Shown here: positions 29,301 to 38,955 of the stretch, one piece after another
How positions within the stretch are numbered: position 1 is the stretch's first letter
Layout of the letters: each line of letters begins with the position of its first letter
Assembly: GCF_003473485.1 (NCBI RefSeq)
Contig: NC_053045.1
Location: 35,004,494 to 35,068,493, forward strand
DNA: 64,000 bases
Reading direction: 5' to 3'
Origin: Medicago truncatula
Taxonomy: Eukaryota; Streptophyta; Magnoliopsida; Fabales; Fabaceae
The notes under the pieces: model-generated
Seen by the model: only the letters and a program-made list of their open reading frames with translations
Databases searched by the model: none
Told to the model about the DNA's origin: nothing
Translations under genes and position numbers: made by a program

Positions 29301-30447
29301 TTGAGCCACATGAAGAATCAATGTTTATAAATGCTCCCTTCTGTCCGGTCATATGGTTGCTACAGCCGCTGTCCAAATACCATACATTTTTTTCTTCTTC
29401 ATGCAATGCTTTTTGACAAGCATAAAACAAATTTCCTTCATCAGATTCTCCTTCTGCGTACGAAGCATGTTGTTGCTTTGCAAGACGACAGTCCTTTTGA
29501 AGGTGCCCGAATCTCTTGCAATTGTGGCATTGCGGTTTGCCTTTGTACCAACAGTCCTTCTCGTCATGAGTGCCACTGTTACAAATTTTGCACCATTTGT
29601 TTGATGCTTCATTCCATCTTCCGCCATTTGCGCTTCTTCCAGATCTGCCACGTGAGTTTCGACCTCTGCCTCTGCCTCTTCCAAATCTGCCACCTCTAGA
29701 AGACTCACCTCTAGTTTGTATTTGGGGCTTATTTTCACCATTGTTAGGCTGAATGTTGAGTTTAGATTGAAAGGCACTCTCAATTGATTTTTCAGAATGT
29801 CGTAACATCCTTTGCTCGTAGGATCTCAAAGACCCCATCAACCCTTGAATAGTCAAGGTTGATAGATCCTTGGTTTCTTCTATCACACCCACCATTGGGT
29901 CAAATCTTGCTGTCAAACTGATCAGAATTTTGTCAACAATTCTGCGATCTTCTATCGTATCACCATGTGACTTCATCTGATTCACCAACTCGGAGAGTCT
30001 GTTGAAGTATTCGTTCAGGTTCTCGTTCTCCTTCATCCTTTCATTTTCATAATCTCTCTTAAGAGATTGAAGCTTCACCGTTCTCACCTTTGAATCTCCT
30101 TCGAACTCTTGTTGTAGGATACTCCAGGCTTCTTTCGATGTTTTAGCTCTCCTAATCCTTAGGAAGATGGATAGAGAGACTCCTCTTTGAATCATCCCGA
30201 GAACTCCAGCATCTGTGATCTTCTTCTTCAACTCTTCAGGTTGTTTGCTTGATTCTTCAGCCTTTTCTTTTGATATTTCAGCCTCTGTTGGTGTCGGTTC
30301 TTCATACCCGTTTTTGACATACTCTAGAACATCCAAAGATGTGAATAGAGTCTCCATTTTAACAGCCCAAAAATCATAGTTCACTCCTTCAAATAGAGGA
30401 ACTTTGACATTGCTGTAAGTTGCGGAAGGGTTGTTTGTGGAAGCCAT
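26356..30447 (-). CDS. Ty1/copia gag-pol polyprotein, intact
   Basis: I start at the ATG of M-A-S-T-N-N-P, because the 17 codons upstream are primer-site leader; this gives 1363 residues. Counting from the upstream Met at 30498: gag (UBN2-type) at about 35-240, an Arg/Gly-rich stretch at 262-292, zinc knuckle C-x2-C-x4-H-x4-C at 324-337, protease D-S-G at 376-378, GAG-pre-integrase W-H-R-R-L-G-H at 505-511, integrase with D570, D633 and E669, reverse transcriptase with D-V-K-S-A-F near 975 and Y-V-D-D at 1061-1064, and RNase H at about 1240-1360. The order (integrase before polymerase) defines copia. The frame runs through the polypurine tract and stops at the first TAA of the 3' LTR. No frameshift or stop, so it may be able to move itself. 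Lineage is possibly Tork-like, low certainty. Confidence 0.96.
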   Translation of the reverse strand: MASTNNPSATYSNVKVPLFEGVNYDFWAVKMETLFTSLDVLEYVKNGYEEPTPTEAEISKEKAEESSKQPEELKKKITDAGVLGMIQRGVSLSIFLRIRRAKTSKEAWSILQQEFEGDSKVRTVKLQSLKRDYENERMKENENLNEYFNRLSELVNQMKSHGDTIEDRRIVDKILISLTARFDPMVGVIEETKDLSTLTIQGLMGSLRSYEQRMLRHSEKSIESAFQSKLNIQPNNGENKPQIQTRGESSRGGRFGRGRGRGRNSRGRSGRSANGGRWNEASNKWCKICNSGTHDEKDCWYKGKPQCHNCKRFGHLQKDCRLAKQQHASYAEGESDEGNLFYACQKALHEEEKNVWYLDSGCSNHMTGQKGAFINIDSSCGSKVKLGNGEHVEVKGKGSIGVTTKQGSRVIHDTLYVPELDENLLSVGQLLEHGYSLNFENRECRIFDSERRSVAIVKMTSNRSFPLSFDYEKNVSMMAREENDSCLWHRRLGHLNYESLKLLYQKKMVYGLPRIEEKSGVCEGCVFGKHHRKPFPKEGAWRAKQVLELVHTDVCGPMNTLSHGKNRYFILFIDDFTRMTWVYFMRQKSEAFVIFKKFKALVEKQSGRFIKMLRSDQGKEYTSNEFHKFCEDEGVERQLTVGYTPQQNGVSERKNQTVMEMAKSMLLEKGLPKTFWPEAVNTAVYLMNRCPTKAVWKKTPFEAWSGRTPSVNHLKIFGCVCYAQIPKQKRTKLEETSEKCVFIGYSSMSKGYRLYNLKTNKVIISRDVVFDENASWNWEEDKMKEKTVPAIILQQQNSAAENEQPTPCTPSSSSSPSSPNSSSSTPSSTPIKLKDLSDIYARCNYCVVEPENFDEAIKEDAWRNAMQEEINAIEKNKTWQLVERPNDKEAIGVKWVYKLKHNPDGSIQRAKARLVVKGYAQQPGIDYSETFAPVARLDTVRTVIALAAQREWNLYQLDVKSAFLNGELKEEVYVQQPQGFVTKGQEEKVYKLKKALYGLKQAPRAWYSEIDSYFIQQGFERSQSEHTLYVKRQGKDDIFLVALYVDDLVYTGNNKKMVENFKIEMMKKYEMSDLGLLHHFLGIEVYQDEYGVFICQKRYAENILKKFGMNGCKPADIPLVVNGKLKKEDGGRLVDANMYRSLVGSLFYLTATRPDLIFAASLLSRFMSKPSHLHLGAAKGVLRYIMGTMEHGIRFQNNSKLEVKGYCDSDWAGSVDDMKSTSGYVFSLGSGVISWCSKKQDTVAQSSAEAEYLAAGLATQQSLWLRRILEDIGEKQEESLLLHCDNKSAIAMAKNPVFHSRTRHINIKHHFIRSVIEDGDVQLVFCNSQEQLANIFTKALPRGRFQQLREAMGVKEQHIKGEC
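26362..26371 (-). other. Polypurine tract
   Basis: AAGGGGGAG on the minus strand directly before the 3' LTR; second-strand primer site. It also encodes the last residues K-G-E of the polyprotein. Confidence 0.9.
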
Positions 30448-30485
30448 AACTTTTGTTGTTTTTGCTACAGCTGCAAGGATCTGCA

Positions 30486-30498
30486 GCTCTGATACCAC
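30486..30498 (-). other. Primer-binding site (initiator tRNA-Met)
   Basis: On the minus strand TGGTATCAGAGCT sits two bases after the 5' LTR and is complementary to the 3' end of initiator tRNA-Met, as usual for plant copia elements. Confidence 0.92.
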
Positions 30499-30500
30499 TC

Positions 30501-30823
30501 TGTTGGTGGTATTCTAGAGGTGGTATGTTATAAATTATACTGTTGCAGGATTTTGAGTGGAAACGTGACTTTTTATACTATACTTCCACTGGTGGATGAA
30601 CATTGAAGAAAAACTGATTTTGTTGAATTCACCACATACTGCTTACTTCAACTTAGCATTACAAAGCCTTTATATAGGCTAGAAGGAAACTGATAGAGAA
30701 TACAAATAGGTTGATAACAAACCTACCATAAACCTAAATAAAGACAATCATTATGATGATGGTTACAATTCTATCATAATGCTTCCTAAAGATAGTGGCG
30801 GTTACAACACATTAATTTTAACA
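30501..30823 (-). repeat. 5' LTR of the young copia element
   Basis: 323 bp, TG...CA. On the minus strand it carries a TATA-like CTATATAAAGGC at about 30670-30680 that could start the genomic RNA. Confidence 0.95.
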
Positions 30824-31720
30824 GGGTGGAATTCTTCAAAAACCTCTTATAACTTGAGAAATTATGTGGGTGGCTAGTTCTTGGAATTTTATTGACAGGT
30901 TTGACTCGATGATAGTGTTGAGAATCTATGACAGAAGCATTTGGTTTTTGACCTAGAGTTTGTTCTAGATCAGATTGAGATGGAAATGAATGCTGAGAAA
31001 GAGAAAGAGAATGCTCTTGTTTTTCTGATTCAACATCCCACACCTTTGTAGCAGCAATTCTCCTCCTCTTCTGTTATGAAGTTCCTGCATAACATTACAA
31101 ATTTTAAGTTGGGTTCTCAAGTCTTCTTTTACACGTGAAACAGTCTTAAACCTACCTGAATCAAATTGACACGGTTGCACTTTTTCTGATGCAACTCCGT
31201 TACGCCATTTTCCTGATGCAACTCCATTACGCCATTTTCCTGAGACTGCCACTTTATTCCCAATACTCGAAATTTTCTGGTCAAAAACACATTGGTAGTT
31301 ATCTTTTCAAAAGCAAACTATAATAATGTTTAGAGGTACTAGTTATTAGTTGAAACAACATGAAGCATTATAAGAGTTTTGTGAAGACAAAGGTTAGCAA
31401 TATTACTATATTAGTATTTTCTTTTACCATGTTGGTATCTACTTCGCCTCCCAGGTTGGTATTCTTTTCTTGATTCAAATAACTTCCAGAATTTGCACCC
31501 CGATGAGTTGTTGTGTCCATTTGCATGCTCCACTGCATGCTGCAGCACTAACAGTTCAATCAAAGGACGTTATCGATGATGTTTTAGGAAATTTGGTAGA
31601 CATATTTCATTATTTAATAGCAAATTAATCATGAAACCGAAAAAAAAACTCACAAGTTAAAATTAATTTTTGTCTTAGAACCTCTCAACATCCTTGCTTT
31701 CAAGTCATTATAAGTGTGGT

Positions 31721-31846
31721 CCCTTAAAAATATGGACCAAAAATAGTAGTTGAAAATTTTATAAGGACTAAAAGTTGAAGGAAAATTTTAGAAGGATTAA
31801 AACGAAAAGTTGGTATATTTATAGGAACCAAAAACATATTTAACCC
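31721..31846. mobile_element. Half of a 'gggttaaatatg' foldback element
   Basis: The words aggactaaaagttgaaggaa and ccaaaaacatatttaaccc match the right half of the complete element at 46534-47026. The left half is missing. Confidence 0.7.
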
Positions 31847-31853
31847 ATCATTT

Positions 31854-32184
31854 TTTTCTTTACTTCAATCTTTTGATTATGTCTTTCAAGTTTGGGATTT
31901 CGTTATAAGTTACATATATGAATTCATCGAAGAATCACTTTCAAAGAATGAATTTTCCCGTGCATCAGAGGAAGTTCTGCCCAATCCCATGTCTTTCAGT
32001 CCATCTCAGAATGGTGTGATCAAAAGATCTCAAAAGACATTGAGAAGGATTCTCTATAAGCTTTATAAGCTTGCATCGCCATTTTATTTGTTTTTTCTTA
32101 TTCTGCCATTTCATGTAGTGTGTTGTATATGTTAATTAGGTTATGAACTTAATCAGTTACATATTTTGATGTGTAAATTTCTAT
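31854..32184 (+). pseudogene. Truncated duplicate of the MEI2-like RRM gene (last intron, last exon, 3' UTR)
   Basis: Side by side with 43010-43310, this segment matches the end of intron 3 (gattatg...ttcaagttt...gttataag), then the last exon (gaggaagttctgcc, ttcagtccatctc, gatggtgtga-type words) and the 3' UTR (tgtgttgtata...gttaattaggttatg). A deletion removes the acceptor and the first codons of the exon, the frame is lost, and no upstream exons are seen. It is therefore a dead partial paralogue about 10 kb upstream of the working gene in the same orientation, cut off on its right by the copia relic at 32185. Confidence 0.82.
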
Positions 32185-34407
32185 TGTTAGGAGTAAATTC
32201 ATAACCACTTCATTCTAGGTTGTTGGTGGTTTATATAAAATAACAAACTAGTTAGTTAGGGATAGCTTGTGATACAAGTATATGATACTTTGACTATATA
32301 AAGCTTTGCAATGTGTATATTCAGCACTTAAAAGAAATTCATATTGCAAAACAATAATTCTCACTATTCTATCTTCTTCTTCCTGATTCAAACCCTAGAA
32401 ACCAGGTTATAACTGTTTTTCAGTTTTAACAGCTTATCCATCTTGTTCTATAGGCTTATCCACCTAGTTCTATAAAGAAAAACACCATTGCTACGTTAAC
32501 AATTGGTATAGAGATCTTGGGTTGAATCTAAGAGAAACACGAGTGAAGTGTGAGGGGAATCATCATTAGAAAACACTGAGTGAGGTGTGTGCATTGATTT
32601 CTTGAACAAAAAGTATGATGAACAATAACGGTTTTTGATCAAACATTTTGGTTCTTAATGTTAAGAAATGGGAACGATGTAGTGCCTTGATGAGATATTT
32701 GTTTGGCGCACAAGATGTAAGTGATCTTGTGCATAATGGGTATGAAGATCTTGCTACAGATGTGCAGAGAGCAGGTTTCAAAGAAAACAAGAAAAAAGAC
32801 TGTAAAGCTCTATTTTACATTCAACAACCTGGAGCATATGGTGAAGGAATATATGGTGTACAAGCTCCATAAGGCTCAATATGGAATAAAGCAAGCCCCT
32901 AGAGCATGGAACAAGAGAATTAATCAATTTCTAATTTGTATAGGCTTCAAGAAGTGCTCAGTTGAATTTGGTGTATATGTTCATAATCTCCTCAGTTGAA
33001 TTTGGTGTATATGTTCAGAATCTTAGTGGTGAAGAAACTATCATGATATGTCTGTATGTTGATGATCTACTCGTCACTGGTAGTTCAACATCAAAGATTA
33101 AAAAAGTGAAAGATAAATTGAAGTTTGAGTTTGAAATGACTGATCTTGGTAAACTTTCATTTTTCTTAGGAATGGAGTTTGTGAAATTGAAGACGGGGAT
33201 GGTAATGCATCAACAAATGTACATTGGTGAACCATTGGATAAATTTGAGATGAAAAGCTGCAATTCAGTCTCAAATCCATCAGAAACATACCCAAAGCTA
33301 GATGAGTGCAGTGAAGAAGAGAAAGTTGATTCAATTAATTTCAGAGAAATAGTTGGATCATTGAGATGCCTATGCAATAGCAAGCCAGACACTTGCTACT
33401 CAGTTAGTGTGATTAGCAAATTCATGCATGATCCTAGGAAACCTCATGTGATAGTTGCTAAGAGGATTCTTAGATATGTTAAAGGAACTATGGAATATGG
33501 TTTGCTATTTTCCTATGGTAGTAAAAGTAGAATGAATGAGTTCATTGGATACTCAGATAGTGATTGGTGTGGATATTTAACTAACATAAGAAGCACTTCA
33601 TGATATGTCTTCAACGATGCTTCTATATCTTGGTGTACCAAGAAGCAACCTGTTAGTGCACTTTCATCCTGTGAAGTTGAGTAAATTGCAAGTATATTTG
33701 ATACATGTCAAGCCATTGGTTGGATTCAGTGATGAAAGAGATCAAGTGCGAATGAAACCTCTAACACTGAAGATTGACAACAAATCAGCCATAAGTCTTG
33801 CTAAGAACCCTATTTCTCATGGTATAAGCAAACACATTGAGACTAGATTCCACTTCATTGGGGAGCAGATGAATAATGAAATGATTGAGCTACATTATTG
33901 TCCTATAGAACTGCAGCTTGCATGTGGCTTTACAAAGGCTTTGAAGCTTGACAAATTTAAATTTTTAAGGAAGAAACTTGGTGTTGTTAATATTTAGCAG
34001 TTATGAATTAATGGGGAGTATTAGTATATTAATACATAACTGTTGAGATATAATATACCTGCAGGGGTATGTATTATACCCATTGGAGTATATATTATAC
34101 TTGGGGGGTATAAAAGTTTGTTACAAGTTAGTTAGAAAATCTAGCTAAGTTTGTTAGTTAGTTAGATAGCTTGTTCTAAAAGCAAGTGCTATTATGCCTA
34201 TAAAAGGCTTTGTATTGTGCAACTTCAAGTCGTAATGAAATTCATATTGCAAGCAATAATTCTCTTTATTCTTTTCTTCTTCTTCTTCCTGATCCATACT
34301 CTAGAAACTAGGTTATAACTGTTTTCCAGTTTTAACAGTTTATCCACCTTGTTCTATAGGCTTATCCACCTGGTTCTATAGAGAAAAACACCATTGTTGC
34401 ACTAACA
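32185..34407 (+). mobile_element. Old copia element with large internal deletion
   Basis: The left LTR 32185-32501 and right LTR 34041-34407 both run TGTT...AACA and share clear blocks (aggttataactgtttt, ggcttatccacc). They differ by many substitutions and a roughly 50-bp length difference in the first part, so it is far older than the element at 26039. A primer site ttggtatagagatcttggg follows the left LTR with mismatches to initiator tRNA. No target duplication was found, so rearrangement at one end is possible. Confidence 0.82.
32640..33996 (+). pseudogene. Deleted and mutated copia gag-pol
   Basis: A gag start (K-K-W-E-R-C-S-A-L-M, then Q-R-A-G-F-K-E-N-K-K-K-D-C-K-A-L) runs within about 190 bases into reverse transcriptase (Q-Y-G-I-K-Q-A-P-R-A-W-N), so zinc knuckle, protease and integrase are gone. 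Y-V-D-D is present at about 33056. RNase H follows with a stop at 33601 (S-T-S then TGA) and further stops near 33682. A stretch of about 39 bp (cagttgaatttggtgtatat then gttca) is duplicated in tandem at about 32959-33022. Cannot make a working polyprotein. Confidence 0.88.
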
Positions 34408-35132
34408 GTTTACACATACTTCGGTCTGGCATGTAAGCAACCAATTTTTTTTTATGATCTTAAATATAATCAAAAGTCTATTATGATAATTATATTTAAT
34501 AGCGTTATTAGAAATTTTCCCTTAAATTAAATCTACTATAATTATTCATATTATAATGTTTCAACCCTTTCTAAAACATTTTCAAGGGTAAGAGTAAGAT
34601 TGAAAACGCTCTGTTTTTTATTATGACTTAAATGCAGACATACCACTTTTTAAAAGTGGTTTCTTGATTTTTTACTTACATATGAGACTCGAATGAATCA
34701 CGTCTATATTTACTTCCTTAACCATTGCCTGACGACATTCTTTAGCATTTTCCTTTATCTTTCAGTGTACCCGAACAATTCGATCCAAACAAACATGTTG
34801 TTTATCAATTTGGTTTGAGTTTCATTCTAAAATCGTGTAAATCTAACAGAAACTAATATTTATACTTTAGATCGGATTGAGCAACAGATTCACTCAAAAT
34901 TGAACCAAACCGGCTCACAAAATTATTTCTTTAAGAAACATGTATGCTTTATTTGATCAAAATAAAATATTGATATGACGTATGATAGACGACTAGACTG
35001 TTTGTTTTGAAAAATGTGTTTCAAATTAAATAAGGTTATATAAGGTGATATATCCAATGTATTTGACAAATAACTGAAAAGATATATAACTTGAAAAACG
35101 TGTAATACTCAAGTACATCGTAAAAAATGATA
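34408..35132. other. Intergenic DNA, nothing recognised
   Basis: AT-rich; no gene, RNA or paired ends seen. Confidence 0.5.
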
Positions 35133-35375
35133 CTGCATCCGTTCATTTTTAATTGTCATATTTTGATATTTTACACAAACTAAAACAATCAACAATTGAT
35201 ATTACTTTTTATGCAATAAGTTATACTTTTACTTTAATGACCTTATTAATTTAATATCTCATTTCATATATTTCTCTCTCCGCAATAAATAACTAAGAAT
35301 AATATTAGTAAAACAATATTTAATGTTGCATTGAACCTTGAAAGTGACAGTTAAATAAAAACAAAATTTTTGCGA
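35133..35375. mobile_element. Decayed Stowaway-like MITE
   Basis: It begins tactgcatccgttcattttt, carries ttttacacaaactaaaacaa, and later tgacagttaaataaaaacaa. These words occur in the same order in the better-kept copy at 62528-62793. The right TIR is lost. Confidence 0.6.
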
Positions 35376-37155
35376 GTAAAATAAGTTTGTACTCAACCAT
35401 TTGCTGAAGATATATTTCCATAAATGCCATTTTTATAGTTAAGATGGGAATTGAGTTTTTTTAATGACGCATGGTAAACCTCTTACCACTAAACTATATG
35501 CTAGATTGAGTTCTACCAAAAATAAGATATGCCACATTGAGAGATCGTTCGTGGTACTCAATGTGGATCTACCTAAATGCATTTGTACGACAAAAATGAA
35601 GAAACATTGTAACAAACGATATGCATGGACAAATATTTACATTAATCTCAATGGTATTTTAGTGAAAAGTGTATACTAGGCTTAGTTCATGGAGTACTTG
35701 TTTGAGTAAAAAAAGGGAGGAAAATTCGAAGCAGCAGGTATAAAAACTTTGGACAAAAGAATGAAGCGGTACCAGTGGCTAGAATTGAAGAGGGAAACAT
35801 TCGGTTCCCTGTGTCAGAGCATGAATTTAACTTTTAACTGCATGTTTCTATCTTGGGCAAATCTTTGCATTAAATGCAATATCCTCAACGTAATCATTAT
35901 AGTAGTTTCTGTTCATCTTTCTTTCCAGTTCTATGCTTTCTTCTACCAGCAACCATATCCATGTCTATTCATTTCATAGCACGTTTTACTGGGAGAAGAT
36001 TATCTTCATTTTTTTTGACAGGATAACAAATAAAAAAACATCAACATTTAATAATTATTAACTAAAATAATCCCTTCGTAAAAATGCATCAACTAAAACA
36101 AGTATCTTTTATAATTTGATTTCCATGTTCGGTGAAGCAAAATTAATTATTGAGTCATTGTATCGATTTTCACAAGTTTATTACTAATATTTTTTAATAA
36201 AATTGATTCTAACTATAAAATGATTTAAAATTAAAGTTTAGAGTTTTTTACACTTTATCATAATATGTATAAAGTTTTCACCGTCATTTAACTACAATTA
36301 ATCTCTATCAAAAAATTTATGAAATATATAAGATGAGTTTTCATCGTTGTTAACTTCATTTCACTTTTATAAGAATTTATTCAAATTCAAATTTAAATTA
36401 ACTAAGTAATTCTACTTTTTGAATAAAGTAGAGTAGAATTTTATTCAAAAAAAAAAACTCTACTTAAGAGGTTGATGAACTCATCGTAAAACAAATAGTT
36501 TGGCTAAACCTAGATTTAATACCTAGTGAGAATAGTTTTTTTTACTAAACTTCATTTATTTTGGATCCAATTTTGAATTAATAATCCTTCTTCCTAGAAA
36601 CCGAGAACCAACACTAACCTCTCAAACAATAAAACTCATACTGTATTTTTTAAGTTACTACCCTTAAACAAAAAAGTTACACCAATGACCACCATCATCT
36701 CCAATAGACGAGGACAATATTTTTATTGAGTTGTGTTATTTGAATATCCATATATGTGATAATTTTTATGACAATTAAAATTTTATAAAAATAATGAAGT
36801 AGTAACACAAAAAATCAAAGCAATATAGAGAGAAAGTAAAAATATAATATGAATATGAGAAAGAAAATTGTCACAAAAATTATAAAAAATATTGTTCAAA
36901 TATCATTTCTATTTTTTATTTAAAGATCGGTGATGCATCATCCCGTTGGAATACTAGTATCAAAAGGCAATATAATATTCGACGGTTTATCGATCTCAAC
37001 ATAGTAGTAATCCAAAAGTTTTATGCAATCAAATTATTTTCTCACGAGTTTGATGACAACATGACATTGCGAGTAACAATGTAAAAAAGTTCTGTGTACT
37101 GTATTTATGTATTATCTCCCCTATATGCACATAAGTACAATATATATATATATAT
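35376..37155. other. Intergenic DNA, no gene recognised
   Basis: The part 35740-35980 is less AT-rich and has an open frame of 76 codons without recognisable similarity; it could be a gene relic. The rest is AT-rich. Confidence 0.45.
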
Positions 37156-38014
37156 GGTGCCCCCTAATATGGACCTCAAAAATAAAGGTCCATTGGTAGA
37201 TCTTTACATATTACTTGCTGCAACCGGTCATCCTCAATTTAGTTAAATAGTTTAATTTAATTAGCCTTGAGTGTGTCCTCTCCATCACTAAGCTCAATTC
37301 TTTCTTTCACTGCACGAACTCTCACCTTCCTTCAAGCACCAACCGGCGTGAAGCTTATGGATGTAAAAAGAGAAGAAGCCCTTGATAGTGATACAATGAC
37401 TTAACCACCAAACTTAGAGACTTTGGGTTACTATTTTATTTTTATTTTTAATTCTTCATGGGAATCGATTTTTATTATCTAAATGGGATTAATAAAAATA
37501 AAATATCTGAAGTATTGTTTGCTTTTTGTTTCTGTCAAGCAGCCAGCCAAGAGATTACACAAGGCAATAGTAAAAAATTAAGCCAACATATATGAATTGA
37601 ATGTTATGTACTTTTCGTAAAACAATTTTGAGCAACTAGACATTGAACAAGAAGAAAATAAATGAAAGGCTCAAAACGAAATAGTGATGATGAAGTCCAA
37701 TCTCAGTAGATCTGTATAGAAAATCTTCCATGGTTGTTTTCGAACTCCACAGATTTGGCTGCAAAAACTCATTCTCTTTTCATTCTACCAACCCTCACAA
37801 GTAAACTCTTCAATGCAGATCTATGCAGGTTGGGAAGATTAGAAGCAAGTGAGTTGTTGTTCTAGTGGGGGCCGCATGGAATGAATCAGGATAAGATTGG
37901 TACTAGTATTTACACAATAAATTCTAGTAATTAAAGTGAGAGTAACCGATTGCAGCCAGTCATTTAAACAGGTCCATCAGTGGACCTTTATTTTTGAGGA
38001 CCATATTAGGGGCT

Positions 38015-38016
<2 letters not shown>
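37156..38016. mobile_element. Non-autonomous TIR transposon in TA repeats
   Basis: The left end GGTGCCCCCTAATATGGACC continues with tcaaaaataaaggtcca. The right end inverted reads GGAGCCCCTAATATGGTCCT, then caaaaataaaggtcca. The inverted repeats are about 45 bp. It sits between two TA tracts, so the target duplication cannot be read. No transposase is seen; family not assigned. Confidence 0.8.

Positions 38017-38088
<72 letters not shown>
38017..38088. repeat. (TA)n microsatellite
   Basis: About 70 bp of TA directly after the TIR transposon; a shorter TA tract lies on its other side (37141-37155). Confidence 0.95.
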
Positions 38089-38090
<2 letters not shown>

Positions 38091-38334
38091 TTTTCTTTAA
38101 GTTCAATTTAGATATCTGTTTTCTAAAAAGAAATGATATTTTATCAACTATTTTGTGACAATCTATGTGAGAACTTTATCTCTCATACTCACATTATTTT
38201 TTTACTTTTTATCTCTATTATTTTGGTTTCCGTATCACTATCTACTTTCCTTTATAAATTAATGGTTGTTACGAAAGTTGTCGTTCGAATGGTTTTTCAA
38301 ATAACACACCTGAGTAACAATGGAAAAAAGTTGT

Positions 38335-38955
38335 CGATATTATGTGTGAAAATGTGATTGAGAGTTTTTCTTTTTCTGAGAGATGTGATTAAGACTTTAA
38401 TTCATACTCTCTCCGATCAGGCGGTCATTATTATAAGTAAAAATTAATTTTTTAGATTCATTTAATAAATAATGTATGCAATCTATATATAGACTACATA
38501 CATAATGAACTTAAAAAATGAATTTTTACGTATGATAATGATCAGAGGGAGTATGTACCGATATGGTAATAAAAATTACACAAACTTTTCTCAAAAAAGA
38601 AAAATTACACAAGCCTTTAATTATTTCCTGTTCACTGTCCTTTTGTTTTTACAAATATCATGTTACGGACTAAAATACAACTTTTTTTTTTAATAAACCA
38701 AAATAAGATATATAAATAAAATCAAAGGCGATTTATCATGCACAAAGCACAATTTTTTTGTTGATAAAATACTATTCGACGACTCTTAGTTAAAATACTA
38801 TTCAACCATTACATATATTATGTGTGATAATGTGACTGAGAGTTATTTATTTTTTAGAGATGTGATTAAGACTTTTATTTATATGTATTGATATTGTAAA
38901 TAAAAATGACACAAACTTTTCTCAAAAAAGAAAAATTACGCAAAGCTTTAATTAT
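38335..38955. repeat. Segment duplication, one copy carrying a MITE
   Basis: The words gagatgtgattaagactttaattca and, further on, acacaaacttttctcaaaaa occur in the same order at 38335-38630 and 38820-38955. The second copy lacks the MITE and runs from ttttatttata straight into tgtattgatattg. Confidence 0.75.
38405..38553. mobile_element. Stowaway-like MITE (TA target)
   Basis: The ends tactctctccgatcag and gatcagagggagta with TA at each side, and inner pairing around ttcatttaataaataatgta. The empty site is visible in the neighbouring duplicate near 38880. Confidence 0.8.

Larger units (their letters stand above)
26039..30823 (-). mobile_element. Complete, very young Ty1/copia retrotransposon
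   Basis: Two 323-bp LTRs (26039-26361 and 30501-30823) beginning TG and ending CA differ at only one position (T at 26320, C at 30782). They enclose an unbroken gag-pol frame. Target duplications GGGTG lie at 26034-26038 and 30824-30828. Primer-binding and polypurine sites are in place. With one difference in 323 bp, and using commonly assumed plant rates, insertion would be of the order of 0.1 million years or less. It lies inside a minus-strand gene remnant and has the same orientation. Confidence 0.97.
25430..31560 (-). pseudogene. Unidentified broken minus-strand gene split by a copia element
   Basis: Gene-like exons lie on both sides of the copia insertion. From right to left on the minus strand: M-Q-W-S-M-Q-M-D-T-T-T-H-R-G-A-N up to a donor near 31425; an exon ending near 31157 with a duplicated S-G-K-W-R-N-G-V-A; a basic exon K-R-R-R-I-A-A-T-K-V-W-D-V-E-S near 31056; then N-F-S-S-Y-K-R-F-L-K-N just right of the element. 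Left of the element come S-P-E-Q-E-P-K-P-A-G-G-G-H-T-Q-H, an exon I-G-A-E-V-H-G-K-V-D-G-A-F-D-S-G-F-L-M at about 25875-25768, and a last exon near 25640-25435. Faults: a frame change at the insertion site, two extra bases after H-F-R-G (about 25781) and an in-frame stop in the last exon. The basic cluster suggests a nuclear protein. I do not recognise the family. Confidence 0.6.

Noticed and set aside
29349..29783. Second minus-strand open frame of 144 codons within the copia gag region
   Set aside because: It is an alternative frame of the real gag-pol frame, which alone carries the zinc knuckle and catalytic motifs.
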